DNA from: Nyssa sinensis
Taxonomy: Eukaryota > Streptophyta > Magnoliopsida > Cornales > Nyssaceae
Assembly: GCA_008638375.1 (NCBI GenBank)
Contig: VIRR01000547.1
Coordinates: 186,001-250,000 of the forward strand
DNA: 64,000 nt
Direction: 5' to 3'
Shown here: positions 21,736-34,710 of the stretch, in pieces
Layout of the letters: each line of letters opens with the position of its first letter
Numbering within the stretch: the stretch's first letter is position 1
Program-made: the position numbers and the translations under genes
Notes under the pieces: model-generated
What the model was told of the DNA's origin: nothing
What the model saw: only the letters and a program-made list of their open reading frames with translations
Databases searched by the model: none

Positions 21736-24700
21736 TTGGGGCAACTAAGATTTAGTACATTTTGAGTTCATGCTTCCTCCAATTTTTACCTTAGTAGTAT
21801 CACAAAATTAAGATTTCAAAGATATTAGTTATTTTGAGTTACCATTCTCAAGTGTGTACATCCTTTAAGGCGTACCGTCCTACTGGAAAGATAATGTGAG
21901 TAAAATATTGATCTTATACTAATCTTAGATCACGAAGCGTCTTGAAACCAATTAGAACTCATTTTATGCATAAAAAGAAAACAACACTCATTAAGCCAAA
22001 GTGAAAATATGCTTGGACCGTCTTCCATCAATCAATCAATTTCTCTACCATGTTGAAACTCCAGTAAGAAAACAAACATCTAATTTTGGTATACAAATGT
22101 TTACATGTATATAATGATGCAATTGTTGAAACTAAATTAACTGTTAAAACTGAATAATTGAATGTATTTGGTAAAAAGTATTAGCTATTGATGAATGTAA
22201 GAAAGTCATATCGCATGCCAACTCAGATAAAATCTAATAATTGAATGTATTTAGTGAGAAATATTACCTATTGATGAATGCAAGAAAATCTTGTCTTATG
22301 CCATAGTTACAACTCGCATAAAGTAGTATTTAACTTCTAGTTGGTTTCTAACTTGTTTGTGACTTGTGCTTATTCAAATTTAAGCTTTTAAAAGTGACAT
22401 ATTCAAATGAGGAATCAGGCGAGACTGCACAAAAAAAAAAAAAGTTAGAAAACATTTAATTTCACATTTTTAATCCCCTTGAATTTTTTAGTCCTACGTT
22501 TTTTTTTAATGAAAATGTATAATGAAAGACAAACCTACAATACAAAACAAAAGACAAATATACATAATGTAAAAAAAAAAAACATTAATAGCAAAACAAA
22601 CCTATGCAATGGCTAAAAACCAAAACAAAAACAAAAAACCAAAGCTACGATTGATTCAAAAGCTTGCTAAGCTACAAAAACAAAAAGCATAAATCTAAAA
22701 CTTACTTACTATGAAACAAAAAGCATAAATTCGTTAATTTTATGTCACTTATCACAAATTTAAAAGAAAAGATTTCTGTTGCGAAACGGAGAAGGTACTA
22801 CCTCAATCTCGTCATTGCCATCCCTATTTGTGTGATTGTAAATATGACAGGGAGGAAAGTGTAATTATACTCAGCATAGGATCTATGGGATCCAACTGTA
22901 TATGTGAGAGCAGAGCAGACCAGAGCATCGGAGGCGTTGGCGGGTGGCCGACCATACACATAATGATGCCCTATCGAGGTGTATGTAGTCCCACGTCAGG
23001 TGAATTGGGCATCTTCTGGTTGGGTTCACTCATGGGCCCACTACAGACATATGGAACAACAATGTGGGCCTATGGTTATTAATTCTGAGGCCCGGCATCC
23101 GTGGCCTAGCCCAATGCATGTATTTTTAATCTCAGCTTACAACAGTTTTGTAAAGGAAGATTTCAATCTTTCTTTCTCTGCATTTTCTTGTGAGAAGACA
23201 CGAGGGGGAAGAGAGAGAGTTTCAGAAAGAGAAAAGTGAGGGGGGCTACAGTATTGAAATTGGGAGGGAAGGAGCGTGACAGAAGGTGTTTGTAAGATAT
23301 TGTTGTCGTTTAAATTGTTAGGAGAAAAGTGGAGTTCAATTAATAATTGTAGGACTGCGAATAGTGAGTCCTTTAAAATATAAATAAATAAGAATGTTAG
23401 AATGATATTGTTTTTGTTTTAAACAAGTGTATCACTCAATCAAGAATGTTAGTAGCAATACCCGCCATTCTAATAATGAGTTTTATTAGATTTTATTTGA
23501 GTTGGTTTGTGCGAGCTGTCATTACGACATGGGACATGACTTTTTTGCATTCATCAATAGCTAATATTTCTGACCAGATATATTTAATTATTCAAAAAAA
23601 AATATCGTTAAATTAAACTGTGATTAGTTTCAACTTTCAAATCTATAATGAATTGTTTACATGGTAGAAAATAACTATCTATTAAGTTTTTTTTTAAAAA
23701 AAAGGTAAAAGATTAGTAACATAGAGGACAAATATTACCACTTTGTTTTATGGAGCAAAGTACTAAATATGCTTCACTCTTGCAGAGTACTAAATATGTT
23801 TCACTCCTAGCTTGTTGAAATTCACCTTTCCATTTTTCATGATAACCGAATAAGAAAAAAGATGTTTTCTTTTACATTTTACTTTCCCTTCCTCTCACTG
23901 AATGCCAAATGGAGAATTGGACTAAAATGTATTCAAATTAGATGGATTTTGAAAGGCATATTATCATAACCTTTCTCCATTCAAATTCTATGGTGTTAAT
24001 TCCTTTTTGACATGTTAAACAAGTGTAAATTTTTTTACTAACAAATAGTGGTACAAAGTAAGAACCCGTTTTTTGCTAAGAAGCAAAAATTAATCCCGTC
24101 ACACCACCCATAATAAAACATTACTTAGAAATAAGGGGAAAAGAGTCTCACACTCAATGAAGTTCTCAACAGACAACTTTTAAGCTCAACAGTCCAACCT
24201 GAGATTGGCTCATCGACCATTGGATCGCAATATTGTGTCAAACAAGGAGTTAATGTTGTCGATTGAAACAATATATCCTGGAAACATGATCCTACTACTG
24301 AACTTCTTATTGAAGAGAGTGAAATTGGAAAAGACTGGGGAATGGAGAATATCCGTTGGAACATACTTGTTCATGGTGGGGAAGTCGGTGGCAGCAACAA
24401 TGGTATTGAACTTGGTGATGTGTTTCTTCTCTTAAACACAGAGAGAGAGAGAGAGAGGGTCGGGTACAAAGAGGGATTTGGTGGGTTCTTTGCATTGAAA
24501 AAAAAAAATAATCAAAATGAACACATTTAAAAATAAAAGATTTTAGTGATTCTTGTTACACTTTTTCTTTGATTCCTTAGTTCAATTGCAAAATTATAGG
24601 ATTCTACAAATGGGTTTTCTTAATTTGAATTCCTTCTCATTATCATCCTCCCTCAAATGGCTTATGTAGAATCTGTACTGTAATAAAAAAACAAATCTCT

Positions 24701-24995
24701 ATACCGAAAAAGTTAATCTCCTTCTTCAAACACTAATGGGGAAGATGGACTGTTGTTTTTTAATTTTTTTGTGTAAATTGGGGTACAAAAAGATGAAAAT
24801 TGTATTTGATTTTTTTTTTCTTTGGATGAGATCAAATTTGGGTGCCATGGCCACAATCACCCGCCGTGAAAAAGGGAGGGGGTGGGGGGGGGGTCTTCTT
24901 AGAACTTCCTCGCAAACTCATTGTAGCATCGGAGCCGATACTCTGCGCTTGTTGACACGACCAAACACCAACCATCCAATCTTAAGATTCCTTCA

Positions 24996-25181
24996 TTGAC
25001 ACAAATTGCTGTCGGAAGAGGAGGCAGAAGACGGAAATACCCGTTGAATTGGCATCAAATGGGGACAATGAAGTCGTTTAATTCCGACGAACCAAAGTTG
25101 TTGACGAGCTTCGGAAGCAACAACAATGGTGTTGAGAAGCTGGGAGGAAAATATCCAAAGCTTTTGAAGCTTTTTGTCTGA
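24996..25181 (+). other. Small ORF, copy B counterpart
   Basis: This 61-codon frame is homologous to 17270-17455 in copy A and lies in the same relative place. It differs in a few residues (for example EPKLL for EPELL). No family is recognised. Confidence 0.2.
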
Positions 25182-27558
25182 ACCTCAGTTAGTTGTATAG
25201 TTTTGTGACGAGTATATAACTCTATAAATCGGAATCTTTTTCTTTGATATATATATTTTTTTTTGGTGGTAATGATGACATTTCTCTTTGTTTTGGTTCT
25301 CTGTTTGAGCGTTCATATTTGTGTTCTAAAGAAGCATGTTTTGATTTCGAGCAATAGTCTGTACTTATAATTTTCCCCTAAAATCTTAAAAATAAGTTTG
25401 AGTCTAAGAGAAACACTAGAAGATAAGTACAAATTCAGGTATACAACTTGACTATAATTGGAGTAACAAATAAGGTTGCCCAAATCTCAACCCCTCACCG
25501 TAATCAATTAAGGAAAAACAACTCCACAAGGTATGAAAAAAAATTTATCTTGAACTTTCATCTTTTACCTTTCTTACTATATATATATATATATATATAT
25601 AAATATAATATAGCTACAAACATAAACTTGTCTTGAACTCATTTTTTTACACCTTTTGTACTATGGTATCCTACATGATTATGTCATAAAATGTATACAA
25701 CTTTCTCCCTATGATAACTATTAAAGATTAAATAATTTTTTTTTTCTAATTTTGTATGTTAATACTTACAAAATTAAGAAAAACTATAATTAATAATCTA
25801 ATACCTAATAGTTTATCAAAAAAATTTAAATATATAGTTGAACATCTTATAATTAATATTTAATAAGTTGATAATCTCTAACAATTAATAAATTTTTACA
25901 GAATCAACTTTGTTCCATAATAGATTATTAATAATTCTATTAACTAATAATTAGTACTTCTTAAAAAAAAAAAGCTTTATAATAAAGTTAATTAGTGAAA
26001 GATCCCTCCCTAAGATGAAAAATTAATACCGAGTCCAAGAGGAAATGTAATACCCTGACCCGGGTCAGCAAGTATACCGAGGTAGACTAGGTCGGGCAGT
26101 ATGCTATAAATTACGAACCGAACTGTTTAAGCCCTATGTCATATCATCAAATGCACTACATGATTTTAGAATGAAAATAATGTCAGGTAAGTAGCCAGTG
26201 CCGGACAAAAATTGAGCAACCCAGAACTGTGCCTCGAAATGCGTGCCCGCACGTATTTCCATGCATGCCCAAAGTTTAAGTATATATACGTGTATGTATG
26301 GGCGTATAGGTACGTATAAACATGTATAATTGTGAATTATACATATATATTATAATGTATTATAATATATATATATATATATCTTATATAAAAAGATAAA
26401 GAAAGTGGCAAGTGGGCAAACATCAGCCGTGCAAGTGCAAGTGCATGTGAGGTGTGTGTGTGTAAAGTGTGTGTTATATATATATAATGTGATATATATA
26501 TATATATATATATATATGATATACATAAGTGCACCTTGTCTCCCACCCATTAATGCAAAAGTTGCATTAGTGGAGGGAGCACAAGCCAAAAGGGCCCATA
26601 GGAAGGTGCTGGCAGAGCAGAGAAAGAGAGAAAGAGGTAGAGAGAGAAAGTGGAAAGAGAAAGTAGAGAGAGAAGTGGGTGGGTTAGGTTCTATATAAAA
26701 TATGTGTAGCATGTGAGATGAGAGATAGAAAGAAAGACCAAGAAGGGGGCTGTGAAGACGGGGGAAGAAGCAGAAGTGAACTAAGAGGGAAGAGGAGGAA
26801 CCTGCACCACAAAAATCAGAAATTTAAAAGGTAAAGTAGTTATTCTGTTTTCAGTTTATAGTATAATTCGTTTAGTTTAAAGCCTAGGGTTTTATAAAGC
26901 ATGAAATAAGGAATCGAATGCAAGAAAAATCATCAAAAATGGTTGAGAATTGATGGAGAAAATGGTAGTTGCAGGTTTCGGGTAGCCATGATTATCCTTA
27001 ATATTTTATGCATAAAACCTACCCTAAACCATCTAGAAATAATCCTATTTAGTGCAGAAAATAGTTAGAAAAGAAAGGGAAGAAAAACAGTGAAGAACCG
27101 AGTGAGAAATAGGGAATACCTAGTCCACCGGAGATTCGGGTTGCCCTATTTCGTGAAGATCTAATGCCTAAAACCAAAAACCAACGATGGAAAGGAGATC
27201 TACATGAGATTAGGAAGAAATTGGCATTTTAAAATCATAAAAAAATGGCCAAATTCCGGTCACCGTCGCCGGAGATGGCGACGGAAACCTACCGGAGCTA
27301 CACCGGAAAAACGAGGAAGATGATACTGTTGGTTCGGGTTCGGGTTTCGGGTCTCGGGTTGGATCCGGGTCGGGACCCGACCGGATATAAAACGGGCAGT
27401 AATACTGTGTCGTTTTGTTTTGAATTTAAATGGATTGGGCTTGTTTGGTTACGAGTTTTAGAAATTCAATTGGGAATTAAACTGTCCAGGGATACGCTAT
27501 CCAGGTGTAGAGTCACTGATCGCCGTTTGGTTTCCAAAACTGAAGAAAAATAAAAAAG

Positions 27559-27632
27559 GGCGTAGCCCCTGAGGATCGAAACGGAGACCAAAAGGTTGGG
27601 CTAAGCCCAAACCACTCGGACACAGGCACGCC
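27559..27632 (-). other. tRNA-like relic within the 3.4-kb LTR
   Basis: The 74-nt reverse complement starts GGCGTGCCTG and ends GGGCTACGCC, so the outer five bases can pair. It contains TGTCCGAGTGGTTT (A-box-like) and TTTCGATCC (T-loop or B-box-like). The length fits a tRNA. The inner stems are poor, so I read it as a tRNA-derived relic rather than a working tRNA. Confidence 0.45.
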
Positions 27633-27689
27633 TGTGCTCTGAATTAGATTCAAATATATTATATATTGTAATAAATTAAAACAGAAAAA

Positions 27690-27785
27690 TTAAAAGGTGC
27701 AACCGCACCTGGAGGGACTCGAACTCAGAATGTATGGGAAGGGAGATGGCACGCTGGCCAGCGTGCCATCCTATTCAACCTATTC
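27690..27785 (-). other. Second tRNA-like module with a 26-bp palindrome
   Basis: The reverse complement contains GAGTTCGAGTCCC, a good RNA polymerase III B-box. It is followed by a small CAGGTGCGGTTGCACC hairpin. Upstream of the B-box is a perfect 26-bp palindrome at 27745-27770 centred on CTGGCCAG. It may be a tRNA- or SINE-derived segment incorporated into the LTR. Confidence 0.4.
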
Positions 27786-30700
27786 TAATTATGCACAAAA
27801 TAATATATGTATTATGCTTAGTTAAGTAATTAATTTAATTAAATGAATTAATTAAATTAAATACTTCGAAATGGCCCGTTGTTCAAATAAGACAAGTTAT
27901 ATATGTATTCCTACTATCTCGTACCTCCTGAGTCCATCGGTGAGGTCCTCGATACGAGATGAGGTCCCGAAAAATTTGAGACCCTTGAATATGTCAAAAA
28001 TGACCAAATTGCCCTTTTCCCTAAACAGGTCAAACGAAGTCCAAACAGGGCAAATGAATAGTCAAAACCTATTATCTCGGACATTTTGAGTCCAGTGGTG
28101 GGGTCTGTTTTATGAGATAAGACCCCGAAGAATAAAATACTGTAAAAGTACAAAATGACCATTTTGCCCTTTGTAGTACAAAAGTCCGAATTGAATTTTA
28201 GGAACACGAGAAGGCAAAGAAAAAGCAGTCTAAATCCTGCTAGTTCATAGACAGTAAGAGGTAAGTAAAATCTGATCTCTGCATGTGTTACAATTCACAG
28301 CCATGTCATAGTTCTTGTATATATATTTCCTATTGTACTCTATACATCCACACCAGTATTTATTTAACCACATTGATATTGCCCTATCGTGTGGTAGACA
28401 GTTATTGACTTTTATATATCTCGATCATGATTGTACACTTGTGCACAGATTTTCTTATGTACACTTGTACCTAGGGCCGTGAAGGCCAGATAGTTTCATT
28501 CAAAGCAGTCTAGTAACCATAGCCTCGAAAACTACTGTTACGACAGATTGCCTAGAACCAGTTATGATTCCACTATACTCTTCGTGGAAGATAGCATGAT
28601 CTTGATGTATTATTAGTGCGGGATTTGTGCTCAGTCACATCTCCATTCTGATGCTATTTATGACCTTCGAGTCTAGGTTCCAAGTGGAACATTTACCCGT
28701 TGCTATGCGAGGCATGGGACGTGGAGTTACATTGTGCACAGAGTAGTATTATTCAGAGAGCCCTAGTGGAACTGAATACGAGCTTAGGGGGATTTCCGGG
28801 CCCCACGAGAGCATCTCAGTTTTAGTTGATATCACTATCCTTTATTGTTGATATTCATAGCTTGATCATGTTATATTGTTATTGAATGATCATGAGATTT
28901 TACAGCTTTCAGTACAGTGCTTACATTTCATACTTGATATAGCTCATGACTGTAGCAGTATGACATTGTTGGCATAGCAGTTTCATTTCCTTATCACTTG
29001 ACTTCCATCATCTGATATTGAGTTATATATTCATTGACTGGCTAGCATTCCTTATACCCTTATACACATGGCAGAGTAAAGGACTACTTACTGAGTTTTC
29101 ATAGCTCATCAGATACTACACAACATTTTGCAGGCACAAATCTCGAGAACAGACCGTAGAGTCTGACAGCTAGGAGGTGGACATTTATTTTTGAAGTTGC
29201 AATGTAATACTTAGTACAGACAGTCTTATAACTCTCCCATGTTATCCACGTCTTGGGGATGAACAGTTGTATTAAGTAATTTTGTATTCCGCATTTTTGT
29301 AAACATTATATGTATCACGTGCAGCTTTTAATTATTTATTTCCGCATTTTAAATTGTTGCATATTAGTAGCACTGATTATGTGACAAGTTGAGACCCTTG
29401 GTTCGACAAGCAGCGTCGGATCGGGTACGCGACACGAGATCCGCATAGGGTGGGTCTCGGGTCGTGACAGGAAATCTTTTATTTCAAGAAGTCCATTGAC
29501 TTTATATTTATTTGAAAGAAGGACAAAATTGCTAAGGTGTATTTTTTTAATGACAATTTCTCACTAAAGTCAATGGTCTATACATGATTTACCGTTTTAT
29601 TTTACGCCATCTTTGTCAAATAAAAAACCCCTAAAATCAAATCTAATTTTTTGCCTTTATCTTTTTGTCTTTATCCCAAATCCAGATCTGAAGGAGCAAC
29701 AACCATTGATCGGCGATCGACAATGATCGAGGTATAATCGTCGACCTTTCTCCCCTTTCACGCCGTTTGATGTATACCTTGGTCGAAATCAATTAATGTG
29801 TTGGTGGATTATAGTATTATTCAATTGCTTAAGTCCACTGAATTCAAGGATAGGAGTGGTTTTCACATGGGTGTTGCGAAAGCAATGTTTTGGCTCTTGA
29901 TTGTAAAATGTGGTCTGGAATTTTTGGAGGAGTAGTTGATGTTGGTAAAGTATTATTTTTGAATTAATGTTGTCTTGTGGTTGTCTTTATTTGAATGAAT
30001 GTGGTGGTGGTTGTTTCTCTTTTTGGATGGAATGGAGAAGTTTTCAATCAATTTGTTTCGGTGTTTTGAGCATTGATGTTTGCCTGGCCTAGAAATTTTT
30101 TCAATTTTTATGAAAGTGTAAAATTTCACAGTTTTCATAACGAGTGAGTTTTTTTATGAAACTATACAATTTTACAGTTTTAATAATCAGTGAACTTTTT
30201 TTTAAAATGTACAATTTTACACTTTTTGCTGGGACGAGATTATACTATTTTTGGATCCAATTTTTTTCTTCAAAATTTCATATTCAATATTGATCTTGTT
30301 TGATAAATCTTGATTTTTAGAGTCTAAATATATAAATTTTATTTAAAATAGATTTACATATTGTGACTTTGAATTTTAAAATTTTTAAAAAATTTCTTGG
30401 TAGTTAGGCATTTTTTAATGAATCAATTAGATTGATTTGCCAAAACAATACAAAAAGAGTATTTTAGTAACAAAATAATTGAAGGACTTGTGGGATTATT
30501 ATATTTAAGTGTGTATCTTGTAATAATTTTTATCTTTTTTATGGACTTGTGATCAAAGGCCCCTTTATAATATCAATTATTAGAGAGATAAAATAGTTAT
30601 ATATGTAATTATGTATAACCCATTTATGAAATGTATTTGTACTTATATTTACTAATTTAACTTAATTGAAGTTAAAAGTATTATAAATTAAAAAAAAAAT

Positions 30701-31229
30701 TATAGAATTAGGATATTATGAGTTTTTTTTTTATATGTCTTGAATATTATATGTATTTTTTTTATGAAAATCAAAATGTAGTTGAAAAGTTGCATATAAA
30801 GACTTGTTTTGTATAAAAATCATTTATATTTAAGAAATATTTATTGATTAATGAAAGTATGAAAAAAATTATTAATTATTAATTAATAATTCTAATAATT
30901 AATAAATTTTTAATCTCCTATATGTATTAATTATAAGAGAATTGGCAGTACAATAATTTATATTTTTAATCTTAATTAGTAGTATAATACTTATTATGGT
31001 TTTAGTAACTCAACGTTTGAAAGCTTAACATATATTAGTAATCTGACTATCTAATAGTTTATCAAAAAGTTAAAACAGGCAGTATTTTATATCTTAAATC
31101 TTAATTAGTAAATAGCAATATAACACTTTTCTTTAAGTACCTCAACCTTTAATAATTTTTTTTGTTATATAAAGAAATATATACATTAATAAATTCCTAT
31201 GAGGGCAAATCCATATGAAAAAGGGAAGG

Positions 31230-31606
31230 CTTTGAAATTAAAGCCTTAAGATTCCTAAAAAAATCAACTATTGTGTCTATATTCAAAAAATGCTCTTCTC
31301 TGGCCCAAAAAAGAAGATTACAAAACAAACTATTCTTCAACAAAAAATAGTCATTTTCTATACGTCAAAAACTTTTCTATTCCGCTCTCTTTAAATACAC
31401 CATATAAGGCATAACAGAGCCATCTTCCACAACCTATGAAGAGCCTTAAAATCTCCCTACACCTCCATTTGAGGCCAAAAATAGGTATCATCCAAGTTAG
31501 GCCAAAAATAGACAAAAGCATACTCCGCACCTCTTTAGCCACTTTACATGCTATGAATAGGTGATCCGCCGACTCCACACAACCCGTGCAATGGTCTAGA
31601 AGTGTC
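31230..31606 (-). pseudogene. LINE ORF2 C-terminal remnant (copy C)
   Basis: Same remnant as in copies A and B. The minus strand encodes ESADHLFIACKVAKEVRSML and ends in GVFKESGIEKFLTYRK-stop. It has no catalytic reverse transcriptase motif and is non-functional. Confidence 0.62.
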
Positions 31607-32495
31607 TAAAGATTTTCTCTTACCAAAAGTCTAGAAGTGACCTAAGATTTTTTCTATAAAAAACCGTGCAATGGTCTAGAAGTGTTTTAAGATTTTCTCT
31701 TACCAAAAGTCTAAAAGTGTCATAGTAACCAAATAAGAAAAAATATGTTTTCTCTTACATTTTGCTTTCCTTTCCTTTCACTGAATTTGTGAGCCAAATG
31801 GAGGATTGGGCTAAAATGTATTCAAACTAGATGGATTTTGAAAGGCATATTATGGTGTCAATTCCCTCTTGATTTGTTAAACAGGTGTAAATTTTTGGAT
31901 TAGCAAGCAGTGGTACAAAGTAAGAACACGTTTTTTGATTGGTTGATTGATGGAAATTTCAGGAGAGAAGAAAGTCTTTTCCAAAGGACCTTCATTAATC
32001 AGATTTCCTTATCATATATCCTCTATTCAGCTTAGTCCTTGTTGTACTATGGTGAGATGAAAAATGGGAGATTATTAAAATTTGCAAACTCTCTTATTAT
32101 TGGGAATAACTTAATTTGAATAGCATACATTTGCTAACCTGAAATCTAACTGTATTAAAGATTCCCTTTTTATGTGGAAAAGGCCCGTATCATAGAAAAA
32201 TCTGTAGAATGGTTTAAGTGTTAGAATTATTTTACTCCCAATCTTTGTTGTTCTCCAAGGCAAAAACTGGCCTTTTTCAATTGGGTCTAAGCAAATAAAA
32301 ATAATCTGATTAGTTGAGTCAACTGTTCTATCATTCAATCCTAAAAAGCATGACATATTGACATATTTCCCTTGTTTTTAGTATAGGCTGTAATTAACCA
32401 ACCAAAATCTTCTGATATTTATTATTAAAGCATGCATGCAATACACTAGTGTAGGGAAATTCTAAATGCAGTTCTTCACAACTTTGCACAAATTT

Positions 32496-32925
32496 ATGCT
32501 TCTTATATGGCTTGGTCGCAAACAAATCTTGAACCTCTTTTTCATTCTCTTCTTTATCCAACTTTCTCATTTGCATGCACAACTCTGTCCTCAAGAATAG
32601 AGCTTTGCATTGCTCCAATTCAAGAATGTCTTTTCCTTCAATAAATTTTTTTCCTTCTATTGTGATTATTATCGTGGCATTGTTTCTTATATATCCAAAG
32701 CTGGGGTCTTGGGACGAGACTACTAATTGCTGCTTATGGGATGGGGTCGAGTGCGATAAGGAGTCAGGTCATGTGATTGGCTTGGACTTGAGCTACAGTT
32801 GGCTTTATGGTACTATTCATCCCAACAATAGCCTCTTCAGCTTAGCACACCTCCAAAAGCTCAATCTTGCTTTCAACTTCTTCAATAACTCTCCAATTTC
32901 ATCTGCAATAAATTTAATGACTTGA
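32496..32925 (+). pseudogene. Receptor-like protein N-terminal stub, copy C
   Basis: It is collinear with the stubs in copies A and B and shares the TAG after LCPQE. A private 4-bp gain (TCTTATATATCC against TCTTATCC) shifts the frame just before the PKLGSWDETTNCC segment. LRRNT and first leucine-rich repeats are otherwise intact, and the stub ends at the same TGA. Non-functional. Confidence 0.87.
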
Positions 32926-34710
32926 TTGGGGCAACTAAGATTTAGTACATTTTGAGTTCATGCTTCCTCCAATTTTTACCTTAGTAGTATCACAAAATTA
33001 AGATTTCAAAGATATTAGTTATTTTGAGTTACCATTCTCAAGTGTGTACATCCTTTAAGGTGTACCGTTCTAATGGAAAGATAATGTGAGTAAAATATTG
33101 ATCTTATACTAATCTTAGATCACGAAGCGTCTTGAAACCAATTAGAACTCATTTTATGCATGAAAAGAAAACAACACTCATTAAGCCAAAGTGAAATATG
33201 CTTTGACTGTCTTCCATCAATCAATCAATTTCTCTACCATGTTGAAACTCCAGTAAGAAAACAGACATCTAATTTTGGTATACAAATGTTTACATGTATA
33301 TAATGATGCAATTGTTGAAACTAAATTAACTGTTGAAACTGAATAATTGAATGTATTTGGTAAAAAATATTAGCTATTGATGAATGTAAGAAAGTCATGT
33401 CGCATGCCAACTCAGATAAAATCTAATAATTGAATGTATTTAGTCAAAAATATTAGCTATTGATGAATACAAAAAAGTCTTGTCTCATGCCATAGTTACA
33501 ACTCGCATAAAGTAGTATTTAACTTTTAGTTGGTTTCTAACTTGTTTGTGACTTGTGCTTATTCAAATTTAAGCTTTTAAAAGTGACATATTCAAATGAG
33601 GAATCAGGTGAGACTGCACAAAAAAAAAAAGTTAGAAAACATTTAATTTCACATTTTTAATCCACTTGAATTTTTTAGTCCTACTTTTTTTTTTTAATGA
33701 AAATGTATAAAGAAAGAAAAACCTACAATACAAAACAAAAGACAAATATACATAATGTAAAAAAAAAAAAAAACATTAATAGCAAAACAAACCTATGCAA
33801 TGGCTAAAAACCAAAACAAAAACAAAAAACCAAAACTACGATCGATTCAAAAGCTTGCTAAGCTACAAAAACAAAAAGCATAAATCTAAAACTTACTTAC
33901 TATGAAACAAAAAGCATAAATTCATTAATTTTATGTCACTTATCACAAATTTAAAAGAAAAGATTTATTTTGCGAAACGGAGAAGGTACTACCTCAATCC
34001 CGTCATTGCCATCCCTATTTGTGTGATTGTAAATATGACAGGGAGGAAAGTGCAATTATACTTGCATAGGATCTATGGGATCCAACTGTATATGTGAGAG
34101 CAGAGCAGAGCATCGGAGGCGTTGGCAACTGGATATGACGATATGGGATCTATGCGATTTATTTTAGTTGGTTTGTGCTCGGTGTCACTATGACATGGGA
34201 TATGACTTTCTTTTATTTATCAATAACTAATATTTTTTATCAATACATTCAATTATTCAAAAACATATCGTCAAATTAAATTAAGATTAGTTTCAACTTT
34301 CAAATTTGTAATGAATTATTTACATGGTAGAAAATAACTTTCTATCCAGTTGTTTTTTAAATAAAGGGTAAAAGATTAATAACATAAAGGGACAAATATT
34401 ATTGCTCTGTTTTATAGAGTAGAATACTAGATATGCTTTACTCTCAGCTTGTTGAAGTCCACCTTCCCATTTTTTCATGGTAACCAAATAAGAAAAAAAA
34501 TGTTTTCTTTTACATTTTGCTTTCCTTTTCTCTCACTGAATCTGTGAACCAAATGGAGCATTGGGCTAAAATGTATTCAAACTAGATAAATTTTGAAAGG
34601 CATATTATCATAACCTTTCTCCATCCAGATTCTGTGGTGTCAATTCCTTCTTGACATGTTAAACAGGTGTAAAATTTTGAACTAGCAAGCAGTGATACAA
34701 AGTAAGAACA

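Larger units (their letters stand above)
26046..29469 (+). mobile_element. 3.4-kb solo LTR, chromovirus (Tekay/Del-like)
   Basis: It starts TGTAATACCCTGACCC and ends GGGTCGTGACA, flanked by GGAAA (26041-26045 and 29470-29474). Copy A has the empty site. Long LTRs with TGTAATACCC and GTGACA ends are typical of Tekay/Del chromoviruses. A TATATAAA box lies at 26692-26699, preceded by a (TA)n run (about 26485-26518) and followed by purine-rich sequence. The motif GGCAGAGTAAAGGACTACTT with an ACTGAGTTTT-AGCTCATCAG tail near 29071-29110 recurs in the related fragments at 40071 and 41753. No gag or pol is present, so it is a solo LTR. Short frames within it are not genes. Confidence 0.85.
19177..30362. 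repeat. Tandem segmental duplication, copy B
   Basis: This is the second unit of the array, collinear with copies A and C. It lacks both copy A insertions and so shows the empty target sites, which made exact insertion boundaries possible. Its own insertion is the 3.4-kb LTR at 26046-29469. Without that LTR and its 5-bp duplication the unit is about 7.76 kb. Outside the listed features it is AT-rich non-coding DNA with small indels and substitutions relative to copy A. Confidence 0.93.
30363..34710. repeat. Tandem segmental duplication, copy C (truncated)
   Basis: This third copy follows copies A and B up to about 34126. About 580 bp corresponding to 12248-12828 of copy A is then missing, replaced by roughly 30 bp of unrelated sequence. 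Homology resumes near 34160 and ends at about 34710, after the equivalent of 13395 in copy A. The right part of the unit is absent. It contains a LINE remnant and a receptor-like protein stub. Confidence 0.9.

Noticed and set aside
26350..27553. Several plus and minus ORFs of 69-120 codons
   Set aside because: They lie inside the chromovirus-type LTR over (TA)n, GA-rich or CGG-rich stretches and match no protein family.
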